This document shows, piece by piece, positions 18,076 to 27,050 of a stretch of 47,953 bases of DNA. Position 1 is the first letter of the stretch, and the number at the start of each line of letters is the position of its first letter. This DNA is from an uncultured Anaeroplasmataceae bacterium (GTDB taxonomy: Bacteria; Bacillota_I; Bacilli_A; Acholeplasmatales; Anaeroplasmataceae). Location: assembly GCA_934229785.1 (NCBI GenBank), contig CAKQEA010000015.1:1-47953 (forward strand). The letters are read 5' to 3'. Made by a program: the position numbers and the translations under genes. The notes beneath the pieces are model-generated. The model was not told the DNA's origin. It worked only from the letters and a program-made list of their open reading frames with translations, and made no database searches.

Positions 18076-20193
18076 TTATTTTCTAATTATACGTAGTTCA
18101 TCATTTATAGCATCAAGAACATAAGGTACACCTGGTTTAATTTCTCCTTTTATAATCTTTGTTGCAATAAATGTTTCTACATATTTTTGAATGAAACGTT
18201 TAATTGGTCTAGCACCATATTCCTCATCAAAGCTTTGATTTAAAATATAGTTCTTTAAAGCATCTGTATAAGTAATGTTAATACCTTGAGCAATTAATCT
18301 CATATCTAGATTACGAAGTAATTTAGTTACAATCTTAAATTGAACATCCTTATCAAGAGGATTGAAGGTAATTATTTCATCAATACGATTTAAGAATTCA
18401 GGCTTAAAGTTTTCCTTTAACAAACGAGAAACCTTGGCTTTGCTATCTTTATCATGGCTAAGTAGAAGCTCACTACCTAGGTTAGATGTCATTATAATTA
18501 TTGTGTTTTTAAAATCAACTGTACGACCCTGGGAATCTGATAATCTACCATCATCTAGAATTTGAAGAAGAATATTAAATACATCATGATGAGCTTTTTC
18601 AATTTCATCAAATAAGACAATAGAATATGGATTACGTCTTACCTTTTCTGTTAACTGACCACCCTCATCATAACCAACATATCCTGGAGGGGCACCAATT
18701 AATTTAGCGACACTATGTGGTTCCATATATTCAGACATATCAAGTCTTATAATATGGGATTCACTATCAAATAGTGCATCCGCTAAGGCTTTAGCAAGCT
18801 CAGTTTTACCTACACCAGTAGGACCTAAGAATAAGAATGAACCGATTGGCTTATTTTCATCTTTGATACCTGCACGTTGTCTAATAATTGCATCTGAAAT
18901 TAATTCAACTGCCTCATCCTGACCAATAACTCTTTCCTTTAATGTTTCTGCAAGATGAAGAATTTTTTCTCGTTCGCCTTGCATTAATTTAGAAATAGGA
19001 ATATTAGTCCATTTTGCTACAACCTCAGCAATGTCCTCCTCACCTACAGATTCTGATAGTAGATGATCATCCTTTGATTTTTCTTGATATTCTTTAATTT
19101 TAGCTTCAAGAGAAGGAATCTTTGAATATTGTAATTCAGAGGCATGCTGATAATTTCCTTCATTAAAGGCTTTCTCTAATTGGAATTTACTATCCTCTAA
19201 TTCCTTTTTAACTTCCTTATATTTAGCAATTTCTTGTTTTTCATTTTGCCATTTTGTAGTTAAATCCTTAGCAGTAGCTTCGTTATCCTTTAGCTCCTGT
19301 TCGATTACCTCAAGACGCTTTTTAGATGTTGGATCATTTTCCTTCTTCAAAGCCATTTGTTCAATTTTTAACTGAGTAATTTTACGATCAACATCATCTA
19401 GGGCTGTAGGCTTTGAATCAATCTCCATCCTACAAGAAGCACAAGCTTCATCAATTAAGTCAATTGCCTTATCAGGTAAGAATCTATCTGTGATATAACG
19501 ATTAGACAAAGATGCTGCAGCAACAATAGCATTATCTTGAATTGTAACACCATGATGAAGCTCAAATCTTTCCTTTATACCACGAAGAATAGAAATAGTA
19601 TCTTCAACAGTAGGCTCAGAAACTAATACCTTTTGGAAACGACGTTCCAAAGCAGTATCCTTTTCAATATATTCACGATATTCCTTTAAAGTAGTAGCAC
19701 CTATACAATGTAAATCACCACGCGCAAGCATTGGCTTTAGCATATTAGATGCATCCAAAGCACCATCAGTCTTACCAGCACCTACAATTAAGTGAATTTC
19801 ATCGATGAACATAATAATATTTCCATCTGATTCCTTAACCTTATTAAGTACGGCCTTTAATCTTTCCTCAAATTCACCTCGATATTTAGCACCTGCAACT
19901 AAGGCACCCATATCTAGCTCAAATATTGTTTTATTCTTTAATGATGAAGGTACATCGTTTGCCACAATACGACGAGCTAAGCCTTCGATGATTGCGGTTT
20001 TACCAACACCTGGTTCACCAATTAAAACTGGGTTGTTTTTGGTTTTACGAGACAATATTTTAATTATTCTACGTATTTCCTCATCACGACCAATAACTGG
20101 GTCGATTTTACCAGCTTTGGCAAGTGCAACAATGTCACGTCCATATTTTTCTAATACATTTTCATTTTCTTGATTCATATCTTCGTTTTGCAT
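18076..20193 (-). CDS. clpB: ClpB disaggregase lacking the N-terminal domain
   Basis: A 705-residue AAA+ chaperone that, with DnaK, pulls polypeptides out of aggregates. It has AAA-1 with GEPGVGKT, a long charged coiled-coil middle domain (about residues 265-385) specific to ClpB, and AAA-2 with GPTGVGKT and the GYVGY pore loop. Typical ClpB is about 860 residues; here the roughly 150-residue N domain is absent and the protein starts just before AAA-1, as in several mollicute ClpB proteins. The ATG at 20193 follows AAAGGTG; the frame extends to a GTG at 20202. A CIRCE operator precedes it. Confidence 0.95.
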   Translation of the reverse strand: MQNEDMNQENENVLEKYGRDIVALAKAGKIDPVIGRDEEIRRIIKILSRKTKNNPVLIGEPGVGKTAIIEGLARRIVANDVPSSLKNKTIFELDMGALVAGAKYRGEFEERLKAVLNKVKESDGNIIMFIDEIHLIVGAGKTDGALDASNMLKPMLARGDLHCIGATTLKEYREYIEKDTALERRFQKVLVSEPTVEDTISILRGIKERFELHHGVTIQDNAIVAAASLSNRYITDRFLPDKAIDLIDEACASCRMEIDSKPTALDDVDRKITQLKIEQMALKKENDPTSKKRLEVIEQELKDNEATAKDLTTKWQNEKQEIAKYKEVKKELEDSKFQLEKAFNEGNYQHASELQYSKIPSLEAKIKEYQEKSKDDHLLSESVGEEDIAEVVAKWTNIPISKLMQGEREKILHLAETLKERVIGQDEAVELISDAIIRQRAGIKDENKPIGSFLFLGPTGVGKTELAKALADALFDSESHIIRLDMSEYMEPHSVAKLIGAPPGYVGYDEGGQLTEKVRRNPYSIVLFDEIEKAHHDVFNILLQILDDGRLSDSQGRTVDFKNTIIIMTSNLGSELLLSHDKDSKAKVSRLLKENFKPEFLNRIDEIITFNPLDKDVQFKIVTKLLRNLDMRLIAQGINITYTDALKNYILNQSFDEEYGARPIKRFIQKYVETFIATKIIKGEIKPGVPYVLDAINDELRIIRK

Positions 20194-20229
20194 ATTAATC
20201 ACACCTTTCGTAGCTCTAACTACACTAAT

Positions 20230-20271
20230 ATTATATCACTAAAATTGGCACTGTCAATAGAAGAGTGCCAA
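20230..20271 (-). promoter_or_regulatory. CIRCE operator over the clpB promoter
   Basis: On the + strand TTGGCACTG (20245-20253), nine bases, GAGTGCCAA (20263-20271). This matches the HrcA site CIRCE (TTAGCACTC-N9-GAGTGCTAA) in spacing and in all but a few bases. Within it, reading minus, TTGACA (20257-20252), a 16-bp spacer and TATAAT (20235-20230) form the clpB promoter. Heat control by HrcA is therefore expected. Confidence 0.88.
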
Positions 20272-20295
20272 AAAATAAAAAAACATTTTTTCCCT

Positions 20296-20324
20296 TTGAC
20301 AAACAAGTATTGCTTTGCTATAAT
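20296..20324 (+). promoter_or_regulatory. consensus promoter of tRNA-Cys
   Basis: TTGACA (20296-20301), 17-bp spacer, TATAAT (20319-20324): a perfect sigma-A promoter, divergent from the clpB promoter. Confidence 0.85.
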
Positions 20325-20342
20325 ATGAATGTTCACGTAAAT

Positions 20343-20416
20343 GGACCCGTAGCCAAGTGGTAAGGCACGGCACTGCAACTGCCTGATCGTTGGTTCGAAT
20401 CCGATCGGGTCCTCCA
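20343..20416 (+). tRNA. tRNA-Cys (GCA)
   Basis: A 74-nt cloverleaf: acceptor arms GGACCCG/CGGGTCC (20343-20349, 20406-20412), D arm GCC..GGC, anticodon loop CTGCAAC with anticodon GCA, T loop TTCGAAT and an encoded CCA end. It has its own promoter and terminator. Confidence 0.95.
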
Positions 20417-20432
20417 TCCTGAACATATTAAG

Positions 20433-20458
20433 CTGATGCAGAAATGTATCAGTTTTTT
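20433..20458 (+). terminator. terminator of tRNA-Cys
   Basis: CTGATGCA (20433-20440) pairs with TGTATCAG (20445-20452), one mismatch-type pair, then six T residues. Confidence 0.75.
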
Positions 20459-20548
20459 CTTTTAAAATGAAAAATACATATATGACTAATTGTTTTTCTT
20501 GTAATGTGTGTCGAAAAATGATAAACTTAGTAAAAAGGGGGGATAACT

Positions 20549-20965
20549 ATGGATGATTTAAGGAGAATGAAAAAAGATAACATTCTTGTATTTTTAATAA
20601 TTCTATTTTCATCATTTAGTTCTTTTTTCTATTTTATTAGAACTGATAATGATTTAGGGCTATTCATTGCTTCTATAATTATTTTACTCTTAGTATTGTT
20701 GGCATCAATTTTAAGATTTAAAATTTTAATTGGTTATTCTGATTATTCAACAGTTAATGCCCTTATATCAAATTTTGTTATGCTATTATGTAATGCGCTA
20801 TGCTTTCTTTTCTCATTGTTTTTAAGTAAAGGTAGTTATCCTAAATATATCTATATTATAGCAATTGCCATTGCTTTAGTTTTATCTTTTATTTACTTGT
20901 TGATAGATGATAGTAAATTAAGAAAAAGATATCTTAAACTAAGAATGGAAGTATATAAATATTAA
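20549..20965 (+). CDS. small membrane protein, four helices
   Basis: A 138-residue protein with four hydrophobic segments and charged ends (MDDLRRMKKDN and DDSKLRKRYLKLRMEVYKY). A G-rich ribosome site (AAAGGGGGG) precedes the ATG and a terminator follows. No family recognised; likely an inner-membrane protein of unknown role. Confidence 0.7.
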   Translation: MDDLRRMKKDNILVFLIILFSSFSSFFYFIRTDNDLGLFIASIIILLLVLLASILRFKILIGYSDYSTVNALISNFVMLLCNALCFLFSLFLSKGSYPKYIYIIAIAIALVLSFIYLLIDDSKLRKRYLKLRMEVYKY

Positions 20966-20973
20966 TTTAAGTT

Positions 20974-21000
20974 AGAGTCTTAGTTAAACTAAGGCTCTTT
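20974..21000 (+). terminator. terminator after the four-helix protein gene
   Basis: AGAGTCTTAG (20974-20983) pairs with CTAAGGCTCT (20989-20998), one G-T pair, then T residues. Confidence 0.8.
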
Positions 21001-21008
21001 TTAAGTTT

Positions 21009-21116
21009 AAAAAAGTTTATAAAAACAACAAAAGTTTATAAAAGTTTATAAAAATAATAAAAGTTTACAAAAGTTTATAAAAATAATAAAAGTTTATAAT
21101 AGTTCATAAAATAATT
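21009..21116 (+). repeat. AT-rich tandem repeat, 29-bp unit, 3-4 copies
   Basis: Successive 29-bp units built from two AAAAGTTTATA half-units and an AAAATAAT spacer. The middle two copies are nearly identical, with decayed copies on each side. It lies downstream of a terminator and outside any gene. Confidence 0.8.
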
Positions 21117-21182
21117 GATAGATATTTAACTTAATATATGATGAAATTGATGAGTAAAATTTTACTTTATTTTCCAGTATTT

Positions 21183-21221
21183 AAATCACCTTGATGGCTA
21201 CAATAATGACTGAGGTGATTT
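21183..21221 (+). promoter_or_regulatory. hairpin that would mask the ribosome site of the next gene
   Basis: AAATCACCT (21183-21191) is a perfect complement of AGGTGATTT (21213-21221). The second arm contains the GAGGTGA ribosome site of the gene starting at 21227. It may control translation or act as a weak terminator. Confidence 0.45.
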
Positions 21222-21226
21222 TTATT

Positions 21227-21394
21227 TTGGAAAATGATCAAAAGAAATTTCAGATTCCTCAATTTTATGAATATGAAAAGTTTAAGCTTATTCAAAATGA
21301 TATTGTTAAGGGATCTAAAAATTACAATTATGAATTTTCAGCTGAATTTTACCTCTTAGAGCCTCATGACAATGATTTATATGTTCAAAATTGA
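21227..21394 (+). CDS. small hypothetical protein
   Basis: A 55-residue protein starting at TTG, six bases after the GAGGTGA site; longer readings from 21191 would start inside the hairpin arm. Acidic and tyrosine-rich, with no membrane helix (FQIPQFYEYEKFKLIQND..). No family recognised. It lies 24 bases before the DUF2188-like gene and is probably co-transcribed with it. Confidence 0.55.
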   Translation: MENDQKKFQIPQFYEYEKFKLIQNDIVKGSKNYNYEFSAEFYLLEPHDNDLYVQN

Positions 21395-21418
21395 TCATGG
21401 GCATTTGGAGGTGAAAAT

Positions 21419-21610
21419 ATGAAAAAAATTACATGTAGACCATGCAAGGAACAAAATAATTGGGAGATTGTTGATCAAAATGGTAATGTATCAGCTCATC
21501 ATTATCAGACAAAAGCGTCATGCGTTCGTGCTGGAGAAAAAATGGCACATGAATGTGGTTGTGAGCTTTGCGTTTGTGATGTAAATCCTGAAGTTTTAGA
21601 TGAGGAATAA
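21419..21610 (+). CDS. DUF2188-like small protein, cysteine-rich
   Basis: A 63-residue protein. The pattern W-EIVDQNGN.SAHHYQTKASCVRAGEKMAHECGCEL is that of the DUF2188/YegP-like small beta-beta-alpha domain (W-V...G...S....TK..A...A...A...G.EL). Unusually for the family it has six cysteines, two in a GCELCVC cluster. TTTGGAGGTG precedes the start. Function unknown. Confidence 0.6.
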   Translation: MKKITCRPCKEQNNWEIVDQNGNVSAHHYQTKASCVRAGEKMAHECGCELCVCDVNPEVLDEE

Positions 21611-21673
21611 GTATTATACTTATTCCTTAAATACTTAAGAACTAATTTTTGGATTAATTTTTAAGTATTTAAG
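21607..21673 (+). repeat. double hairpin after the DUF2188-like gene
   Basis: A short palindrome AATAAGTAT/ATACTTATT is followed by a larger inverted repeat with perfect 13-bp arms (21626-21638 and 21661-21673, CTTAAATACTTAA type) and an inner TAAT/ATTA pair. No T tract follows, so it may serve as an mRNA end stabiliser or protein site rather than a simple terminator. Confidence 0.5.
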
Positions 21674-21772
21674 ATGTAAATATGATTTGAAATACTACTT
21701 TTATTATTTTTCTTTTGTTAAACTTGATTAAAGGTTTGTTTAAGTATATAATTTTTCTAAGCGAGGTAGTTT

Positions 21773-24649
21773 ATGGAAAAATATAAGAAGATATGTACAA
21801 AATTTGTTGAAGACATTAAATCTAATGTTACTATTTATGAGCATATTAAGTCTAAGGCTAGAATATGCACAATTGAAAATGATGATAATAATAAGGTTTT
21901 TACAATTGCCTTTAGAACACCACCAATTAATAATGGAGGATTAACCCATATATTAGAGCATTCTGTTTTATGTGGTTCTAGTAAATATCCTGTAAAGGAT
22001 CCGTTTGTTGAGCTACTTAAGAGCTCATTAAATACTTTTTTAAATGCATTTACTGCACCTGATAAAACTATTTATCCAATTGCTAGTGGAAATGATAAGG
22101 ATTTTAAAAATTTAATGAGTGTATATATGGATGCTGTTTTTTATCCTCAAATCTATAAGCATAAGGAAATTTTTATGCAGGAGGGCTGGCATTATCATTT
22201 AGAAAATGAAAATGATCCTATTACCATTAACGGTGTAGTGTATAATGAAATGAAGGGAGCATTTTCTGATCCACAACAGATTTTGTTTAGAAATATTATG
22301 CACTCATTATATCCTGATAATGCTTATGGCTTTGAATCAGGTGGAGATCCAAAATATATTCCTTCTTTGAGCTATGAGGAATTTTTGAATTTTCATTCAA
22401 AATATTATCATCCAGCTAATTCATACATTTATCTATATGGTAATTGTGATATGAATGAAAGAATGGAGTGGTTAGATAAGGAATATTTATCAAAATTTGA
22501 GTCAATTAATTTTGATACGAATATCAAATATCAGCCTAAATTCTCTAATCCTGTTTCAAGCTTTAGCTATTATCCTATAGATGAAAGCCAAGAGCTTGAG
22601 AATAAAACATTTTTATCATATAATGTCGTATTTTCAAGCGCATTAGAAACTAAAAAAATGATAGCTTCTAAGATTATATTAGAAATATTATTTAATAATC
22701 CTGGTGCCCCATTAAAACAAAAGCTTCTTGATAAAGGCTTATGTGATGATATTTTATGTGATGTTCAAGATGATATTTTACAGCCATTTATGACTATAAT
22801 TGGTTTGAATTCAAATTCAAATAAAGAATCAGAATTTATAGATACAATTAATGAAGAGTTCAAAAATTATATAATAAATGGTTTAGACCATGATGCTATT
22901 TTATCTATTATTAATTATCAAGAATTTAAGGTAAGAGAGGCTAAGTTTGGTCGTTTTCCTAGAGGACTTGATATTATTTTAGATTCATTATGCACATGGT
23001 TATATTCGACTGACGCAACATCACGTCTTGAAACCTTAAAATATTATAAGGAATTAAGAGATGATTTAAATAATGGTTATTTTGAGGATATAATTAAAAA
23101 TGATTTCTTGAATAATAATCATAAAACCTATGTTAGATTAGTTCCATCATATGATGCTTTAAAGAATAATGAAGTTGAGCTTACAAATAAGCTTGCTGAT
23201 TTTAAAAAATCACTAACAAAGGAAGAAATTAAAAAGATAGTTGATGATACAAAGGCCTTAGAAATATATCAAAGAACACCATCAACAAAAGAAGAGCTTG
23301 ATACCTTGCCAAAGCTTTGTCTTGATGATTTAGATAAATTACCACAAAAGCTAAATTTAGAGGTTTCTAATTCAAAATTTAAAACATTATTTTCAAATTA
23401 TTTTACAAATAATATTGATTACATAAGATATTCTTTTGATTTAACTAATATTGATACAATTAATTTACATTATGCTAATCTTTTAACTGATTTATTGCGT
23501 AAGGTTTCTACAAAAAATCATTCATATAATGAATTACATCAAATGTGTCAAAATTTAACTGGTGGATTAACATTTAATGTCATACCATATTCTGATATTA
23601 ATAGAAACGCTCATTGTATGCTTACTGTTGGTTATTCTTGTTTAAATGATAATTTATCTAAAGCCTTTGATTTGGTTAAAGAAATTATGCTAGAATCAGT
23701 ATTTGATGATTTTAAGAGATTAAAAGAAATACTAAATGAGGTAAGTATTGATTTAGAAATGGGAATACCTAATCGAGGCCATGTTGTTTCATTTATGCGT
23801 GCTGCTTCATATATTAATGAATTTGCATATTTATCAGATCAAATTAGTGGAATTGGTTATTTGGAATTTATTCGTGATATTTTAAAGAATTTTGATGCTA
23901 AAAAATCTGAAATTGTAAATAGTTTAAATAATGTTATTAAATTTGTATTTACAAAGGAAAGATTTTTAAATAGATTTACTGGTAGCAAAGAATGCTTTGA
24001 TAATTCTTTAGCTAAATCAGAATTACTTTATGAATTACTACCAAATAATGAAGTTACATTAAAGAGTGATTTTAAAGCTGATTGCAAAAACGAAGGTTTT
24101 AAAAGTCAATTTGATGTAAATTATGTTAGTAGAGTTGGAATGTATAATGAGAAATTTAATGGCGCAATGTATGTTTTAAATAACGCCTTAAGTCTTGATT
24201 ATTTATGGAATGAGGTAAGAGTTCATGGTGGAGCTTATGGTTGTATGCTTCAAACACCACCTACCGGTATTATAGGCTTCCTATCATATAGAGATCCTAA
24301 TATTAAAAGAACTAATTTGGTTTATGAAGGTGCAGTTGACTATATCAAAAACTTTAATCATAATGATGAGGAATTACTAAAGTACAAAATTGGAGCAATT
24401 GGTTCTTTAGATAGTGTTATGCATAATTCTGTTAAAGGAGATACTGCCCAACGAGATTATTTATGCGGTAATTCCTATGAAATCAAAGCTAAGTATAGGA
24501 CTGAGGCAATTAATTCGACTAATGAAGATTTACGTAATCTTGCAGGTAAATTTAAAGAGGCTTTAGCTTCTAATAGTATTTGTGTAATAGGTAATGCAAA
24601 TAAGATTGAGGAAGAAAAAACGTTATTTAAAGAAATTAAAAATTTATAA
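21773..24649 (+). CDS. M16C-family zinc metalloprotease (presequence-protease-like)
   Basis: A 958-residue peptidase of family M16C, a two-lobed cytoplasmic enzyme that degrades peptides inside a closed chamber. The inverted zinc motif H59-ILE-H63, the supporting VYNEMKGAFSDP helix with a distal Glu, and the C-terminal-half R/Y pattern (VRVHGGAYG) fit this family, whose members are 950-1000 residues. Start at ATG 21773 after GCGAGGTAG. Single-gene unit with a terminator. Confidence 0.93.
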   Translation: MEKYKKICTKFVEDIKSNVTIYEHIKSKARICTIENDDNNKVFTIAFRTPPINNGGLTHILEHSVLCGSSKYPVKDPFVELLKSSLNTFLNAFTAPDKTIYPIASGNDKDFKNLMSVYMDAVFYPQIYKHKEIFMQEGWHYHLENENDPITINGVVYNEMKGAFSDPQQILFRNIMHSLYPDNAYGFESGGDPKYIPSLSYEEFLNFHSKYYHPANSYIYLYGNCDMNERMEWLDKEYLSKFESINFDTNIKYQPKFSNPVSSFSYYPIDESQELENKTFLSYNVVFSSALETKKMIASKIILEILFNNPGAPLKQKLLDKGLCDDILCDVQDDILQPFMTIIGLNSNSNKESEFIDTINEEFKNYIINGLDHDAILSIINYQEFKVREAKFGRFPRGLDIILDSLCTWLYSTDATSRLETLKYYKELRDDLNNGYFEDIIKNDFLNNNHKTYVRLVPSYDALKNNEVELTNKLADFKKSLTKEEIKKIVDDTKALEIYQRTPSTKEELDTLPKLCLDDLDKLPQKLNLEVSNSKFKTLFSNYFTNNIDYIRYSFDLTNIDTINLHYANLLTDLLRKVSTKNHSYNELHQMCQNLTGGLTFNVIPYSDINRNAHCMLTVGYSCLNDNLSKAFDLVKEIMLESVFDDFKRLKEILNEVSIDLEMGIPNRGHVVSFMRAASYINEFAYLSDQISGIGYLEFIRDILKNFDAKKSEIVNSLNNVIKFVFTKERFLNRFTGSKECFDNSLAKSELLYELLPNNEVTLKSDFKADCKNEGFKSQFDVNYVSRVGMYNEKFNGAMYVLNNALSLDYLWNEVRVHGGAYGCMLQTPPTGIIGFLSYRDPNIKRTNLVYEGAVDYIKNFNHNDEELLKYKIGAIGSLDSVMHNSVKGDTAQRDYLCGNSYEIKAKYRTEAINSTNEDLRNLAGKFKEALASNSICVIGNANKIEEEKTLFKEIKNL

Positions 24650-24662
24650 GATTGTATAATTA

Positions 24663-24707
24663 AAAAGAGTCATATAAGTAATTTATGCTTAATAATATGG
24701 CTCTTTT
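24663..24707 (+). terminator. terminator after the M16C gene
   Basis: AAAGAGTCATAT (24663-24674) pairs with ATATGGCTCTTT (24694-24705), one G-T pair, then T residues. Confidence 0.85.
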
Positions 24708-24755
24708 TTGTTTATTTAAATATGATATCAAGTAAATTTTTGCAATTCAAAATAA

Positions 24756-24977
24756 CTTTGTAAACCATTTAAAATTACAAGACGCAATTTTATGTTTTGC
24801 AAAACAAGTGATGGTGCAGATGTAACAGGCAAACTATTTTCAATCATTCAAACTGCTCGAGCAAATGGTCTAAAAACGGAATTATATATAAAATATGTAA
24901 TTGATAATATTGGTAGAAAAGATATAAATACTCTTTTACCATGGAGTGAAAATATAAAGAATAAGTTTAAGATTTAG
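24756..24977 (+). pseudogene. IS66-family transposase remnant (TnpC C-terminus)
   Basis: An open frame without its N-terminal part reads KPFKITRRNFMFCKTSDGADVTG, then KLFSIIQTARANGL, then DINTLLPWSE. These are the closing motifs of IS66 TnpC (R-NF-F..T..GA....S-I.TA.ANGL....Y.....LLPW). Only about 73 codons remain of a protein of roughly 500, so the element is dead. It marks the left edge of the accessory region. Confidence 0.85.
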
Positions 24978-24978
24978 C

Positions 24979-25082
24979 AAACTCCCGGCAACTCCTGACA
25001 TTTACCGGGGGATTTTGGTGTAATTCCCGGGTAAAATATAAAATTTCCCCCGGATAAATTGAAAAAATCCGGGAGTTTTTTT
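24979..25082 (+). repeat. nested GC-rich inverted repeats after the IS66 remnant
   Basis: The outer arms AAACTCCCGG (24979-24988) and CCGGGAGTTT (25069-25078) enclose inner arms CCGGGGGA (25005-25012) and TCCCCCGG (25046-25053), with CCCGGG at the centre. A T tract follows, and a 14-bp sequence ATTTTGGTGTAATT occurs at 25012 and again at 25083. Such GC blocks are foreign to the surrounding AT-rich DNA. It may be the IS66 end or a strong structured terminator. Confidence 0.6.
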
Positions 25083-25177
25083 ATTTTGGTGTAATTTAAA
25101 TTTTTTGATGGTAATAAAAAGTATAGTTAACCCACTAAAAATGAGGTGGGGACATCTTTGTAGTTTACTTTACAGTT

Positions 25178-25202
25178 GGAAGGTATATGCCTTCCTTTTT
25201 TT
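25178..25202 (+). terminator. small hairpin with T tract
   Basis: GGAAGG (25178-25183) pairs with CCTTCC (25190-25195), followed by seven T residues. It would insulate the next promoter from read-through. Confidence 0.75.
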
Positions 25203-25224
25203 GATTTTTACACATAACAATAAC

Positions 25225-25255
25225 TTGACAAAAATATGCGGGGGGGGGGTATAAT
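25225..25255 (+). promoter_or_regulatory. promoter with a G10 tract in its spacer (candidate phase-variable switch)
   Basis: TTGACA (25225-25230) and TATAAT (25250-25255), both perfect, are separated by 19 bp that end in ten consecutive G (25240-25249). The best spacer is 17 bp, so loss of two G would raise activity and gain of G would lower it. Slippage in such tracts is the standard basis of phase variation. Confidence 0.75.
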
Positions 25256-25281
25256 TTTACTAGAAAGATGGAGGTGTAATT

Positions 25282-26166
25282 ATGTTTGATAGAATTGAAG
25301 ATCTTATATGGGGTATCAAAGATTTTAAAAGGGAACATAAAGCTAAAAAAGAACTTAAGGAAGCTGAAAAAAAATATCCAAATTTTTGGGATGAATTTCA
25401 TAAAGAAAAATTTTTTTATAGAATGAAATATTTTAATCTTAACGGTCCACAAGCGATTGAAATTATGCGCTTTTTAATTAGAGAATATAAAGATGGGTAT
25501 GAAAAGGAAACAAAAGAAAAGAGAACAATAGCATGTGGCCCTAACCTATTTTTTTATTTAAATTATAAGCCAAAGACAAATGATTTGTCTGTTAGTATTG
25601 AAATTAAAGATGGTTGGTATGTTAATCATAAAGCAATTCAAAAGGTAACAGGTAATGTTTTCAATTTTAAAACAGGTGAAGTTTATTATAATTTTTCTTC
25701 TGAAAATTTTTGGAAGAAGTATTATAATGAAAGAAAGCAAGAACTTGCAAATCGTATATCAAATGGTTTACAGTATTCATCTAAAGAAGTGGAAAATTTT
25801 GAACATATTTGTAGAAAAGATTTTTGTGACAAAGCACCTTATAGTCTAGTTGGTGAAGGTTTTCCATATTTGCTTGACGGTATCAATCATGAGGATATTA
25901 GGATGAATATTGATGCTGAATATTATAATCCTTATTTAAATAAAGTTGAAAAAATGTCATTTCGTAATGTTTGGCCTTGCTGTAAGTGTAATGAGTATTC
26001 CATTAATAGGAATGGTTATGATTATCATTATTATTCATCTTTTGATGAAATTAAAAATTTGTATGGTGAAAAAATTCCTTTTTGGAAAATATTGGATAAG
26101 GATTTTGATTATCTAAGTTTTAAAATGAATCAAGAGGCTATAAGAATTAAAATAAATACTAAATAA
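25282..26166 (+). CDS. hypothetical protein, first gene of the G-tract operon
   Basis: A 294-residue soluble protein with a charged helical start (DFKREHKAKKELKEAEKKY), many aromatic residues, and a C-terminal WPCCKCNEYS cluster that could bind metal. No family recognised. GGAGGTG precedes the ATG, 26 bases after the -10 box. It is followed at 14 bases by a LemA-like gene. The codon and base use is as AT-rich as the surroundings. Confidence 0.7.
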   Translation: MFDRIEDLIWGIKDFKREHKAKKELKEAEKKYPNFWDEFHKEKFFYRMKYFNLNGPQAIEIMRFLIREYKDGYEKETKEKRTIACGPNLFFYLNYKPKTNDLSVSIEIKDGWYVNHKAIQKVTGNVFNFKTGEVYYNFSSENFWKKYYNERKQELANRISNGLQYSSKEVENFEHICRKDFCDKAPYSLVGEGFPYLLDGINHEDIRMNIDAEYYNPYLNKVEKMSFRNVWPCCKCNEYSINRNGYDYHYYSSFDEIKNLYGEKIPFWKILDKDFDYLSFKMNQEAIRIKINTK

Positions 26167-26180
26167 CTAGGAGATATGAT

Positions 26181-26693
26181 ATGAATAAAATAGGTATAAT
26201 TTTTTGCATTGTTATTGTTATATTAGTGATTATACTGATATGCTTCCTTATAAAATTTGTTCACTTTAGGACCCGAGCTTTAAATTATTTGGAAAATATA
26301 AAAGAAATGAAATCAAAAATCCAAATTATAAAAACCAAAGGTAATCAAGTAATCAAAAAGATGTCTGAAGTTGTAGATGTGAATACTTTATCAGCAGATA
26401 AACTAGCATCTCATAATCAACTTTTAAATGAATTTAATTTTAATAGTCGACCAGGTGGTATTAATTTAGATATAAACAATTTAGATGAACATTCAAATAA
26501 TTTAGGTGCAGGTCTTGCAAGAGAATTAAGTGCAGCAAGACTTGAATTGAATTCATTAATAAAAAAATATAATTTATATATAAAACAATTCTTTAATATA
26601 CCTTTCGCTGCAATACTTAGATATAAAGAAATTGATTATATTGATGAAACTAATTTGGATGAAAGTACAAAATTAGAAAATAAGGAGTGGTAA
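26181..26693 (+). CDS. LemA-like membrane-anchored protein
   Basis: A 170-residue protein with one N-terminal membrane helix followed by an all-helical domain. The segment ARLELNSLIKKYNLYIKQFFNIPFAAILRYKEIDYID matches the closing signature of LemA proteins (R..YN..V..YN..I..FP...IA...GF...). The N-terminal half is divergent from usual LemA, so this is a distant member. LemA function is not settled. Its last codons contain the ribosome site for the next gene. Confidence 0.65.
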   Translation: MNKIGIIFCIVIVILVIILICFLIKFVHFRTRALNYLENIKEMKSKIQIIKTKGNQVIKKMSEVVDVNTLSADKLASHNQLLNEFNFNSRPGGINLDINNLDEHSNNLGAGLARELSAARLELNSLIKKYNLYIKQFFNIPFAAILRYKEIDYIDETNLDESTKLENKEW

Positions 26694-26697
26694 GAAT

Positions 26698-26967
26698 ATG
26701 AATTTTAATGTTAATCCTAAGGATTTAAGCAACAACGCTTTAATGATTTTTAATTTTTATAAAAATCTTAATGATCAAAATATTAAATATAATAATACTT
26801 TTACAATATCAATGGACATGCAATATGGTTCAATTTTAAGTGAAGGAAATTTTATAGATGATGTTGAAAATGCTTTCGATGAATTGCAACAAAATAATAT
26901 TATAAAGTCGTATTCAAAGGATTTAGATATTACAAAGAATAGATGTGTTTTTAGATTTGAATGCTAA
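26698..26967 (+). CDS. small hypothetical protein, third gene of the G-tract operon
   Basis: An 89-residue soluble protein. Its ribosome site AAGGAGTGG overlaps the stop region of the LemA-like gene, which indicates coupled translation. The pattern of a helix pair followed by DVENAFDELQQNNIIKSYS could be a winged helix, but no family was recognised. Confidence 0.6.
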   Translation: MNFNVNPKDLSNNALMIFNFYKNLNDQNIKYNNTFTISMDMQYGSILSEGNFIDDVENAFDELQQNNIIKSYSKDLDITKNRCVFRFEC

Positions 26968-27050
26968 TTAAAAATTATTTTTTATTCAGTATTTTATTCA
27001 AGGTTAAAATAATTAAATTGATATTATAAATATAGGGTGGTGATGTGGAT

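Noticed and set aside
18362..20173. Plus-strand frames inside clpB
   Set aside because: They have no ribosome sites and only mirror the codon pattern of the strongly coding minus strand.
20220..20426. Minus-strand reading frame of 68 codons across the tRNA region
   Set aside because: It covers the tRNA-Cys gene and the clpB promoter on the other strand; it is a by-product of tRNA sequence, not a gene.
24978..25281. Riboswitch or T-box leader before the G-tract operon
   Set aside because: The structures lie upstream of the -10 box at 25250 and so are not in the mRNA leader of that operon; no known riboswitch core was seen.
25165..25452. Minus-strand frame over the G-tract promoter
   Set aside because: It spans two terminator/promoter structures, lacks a ribosome site and is antisense to a better-supported gene.
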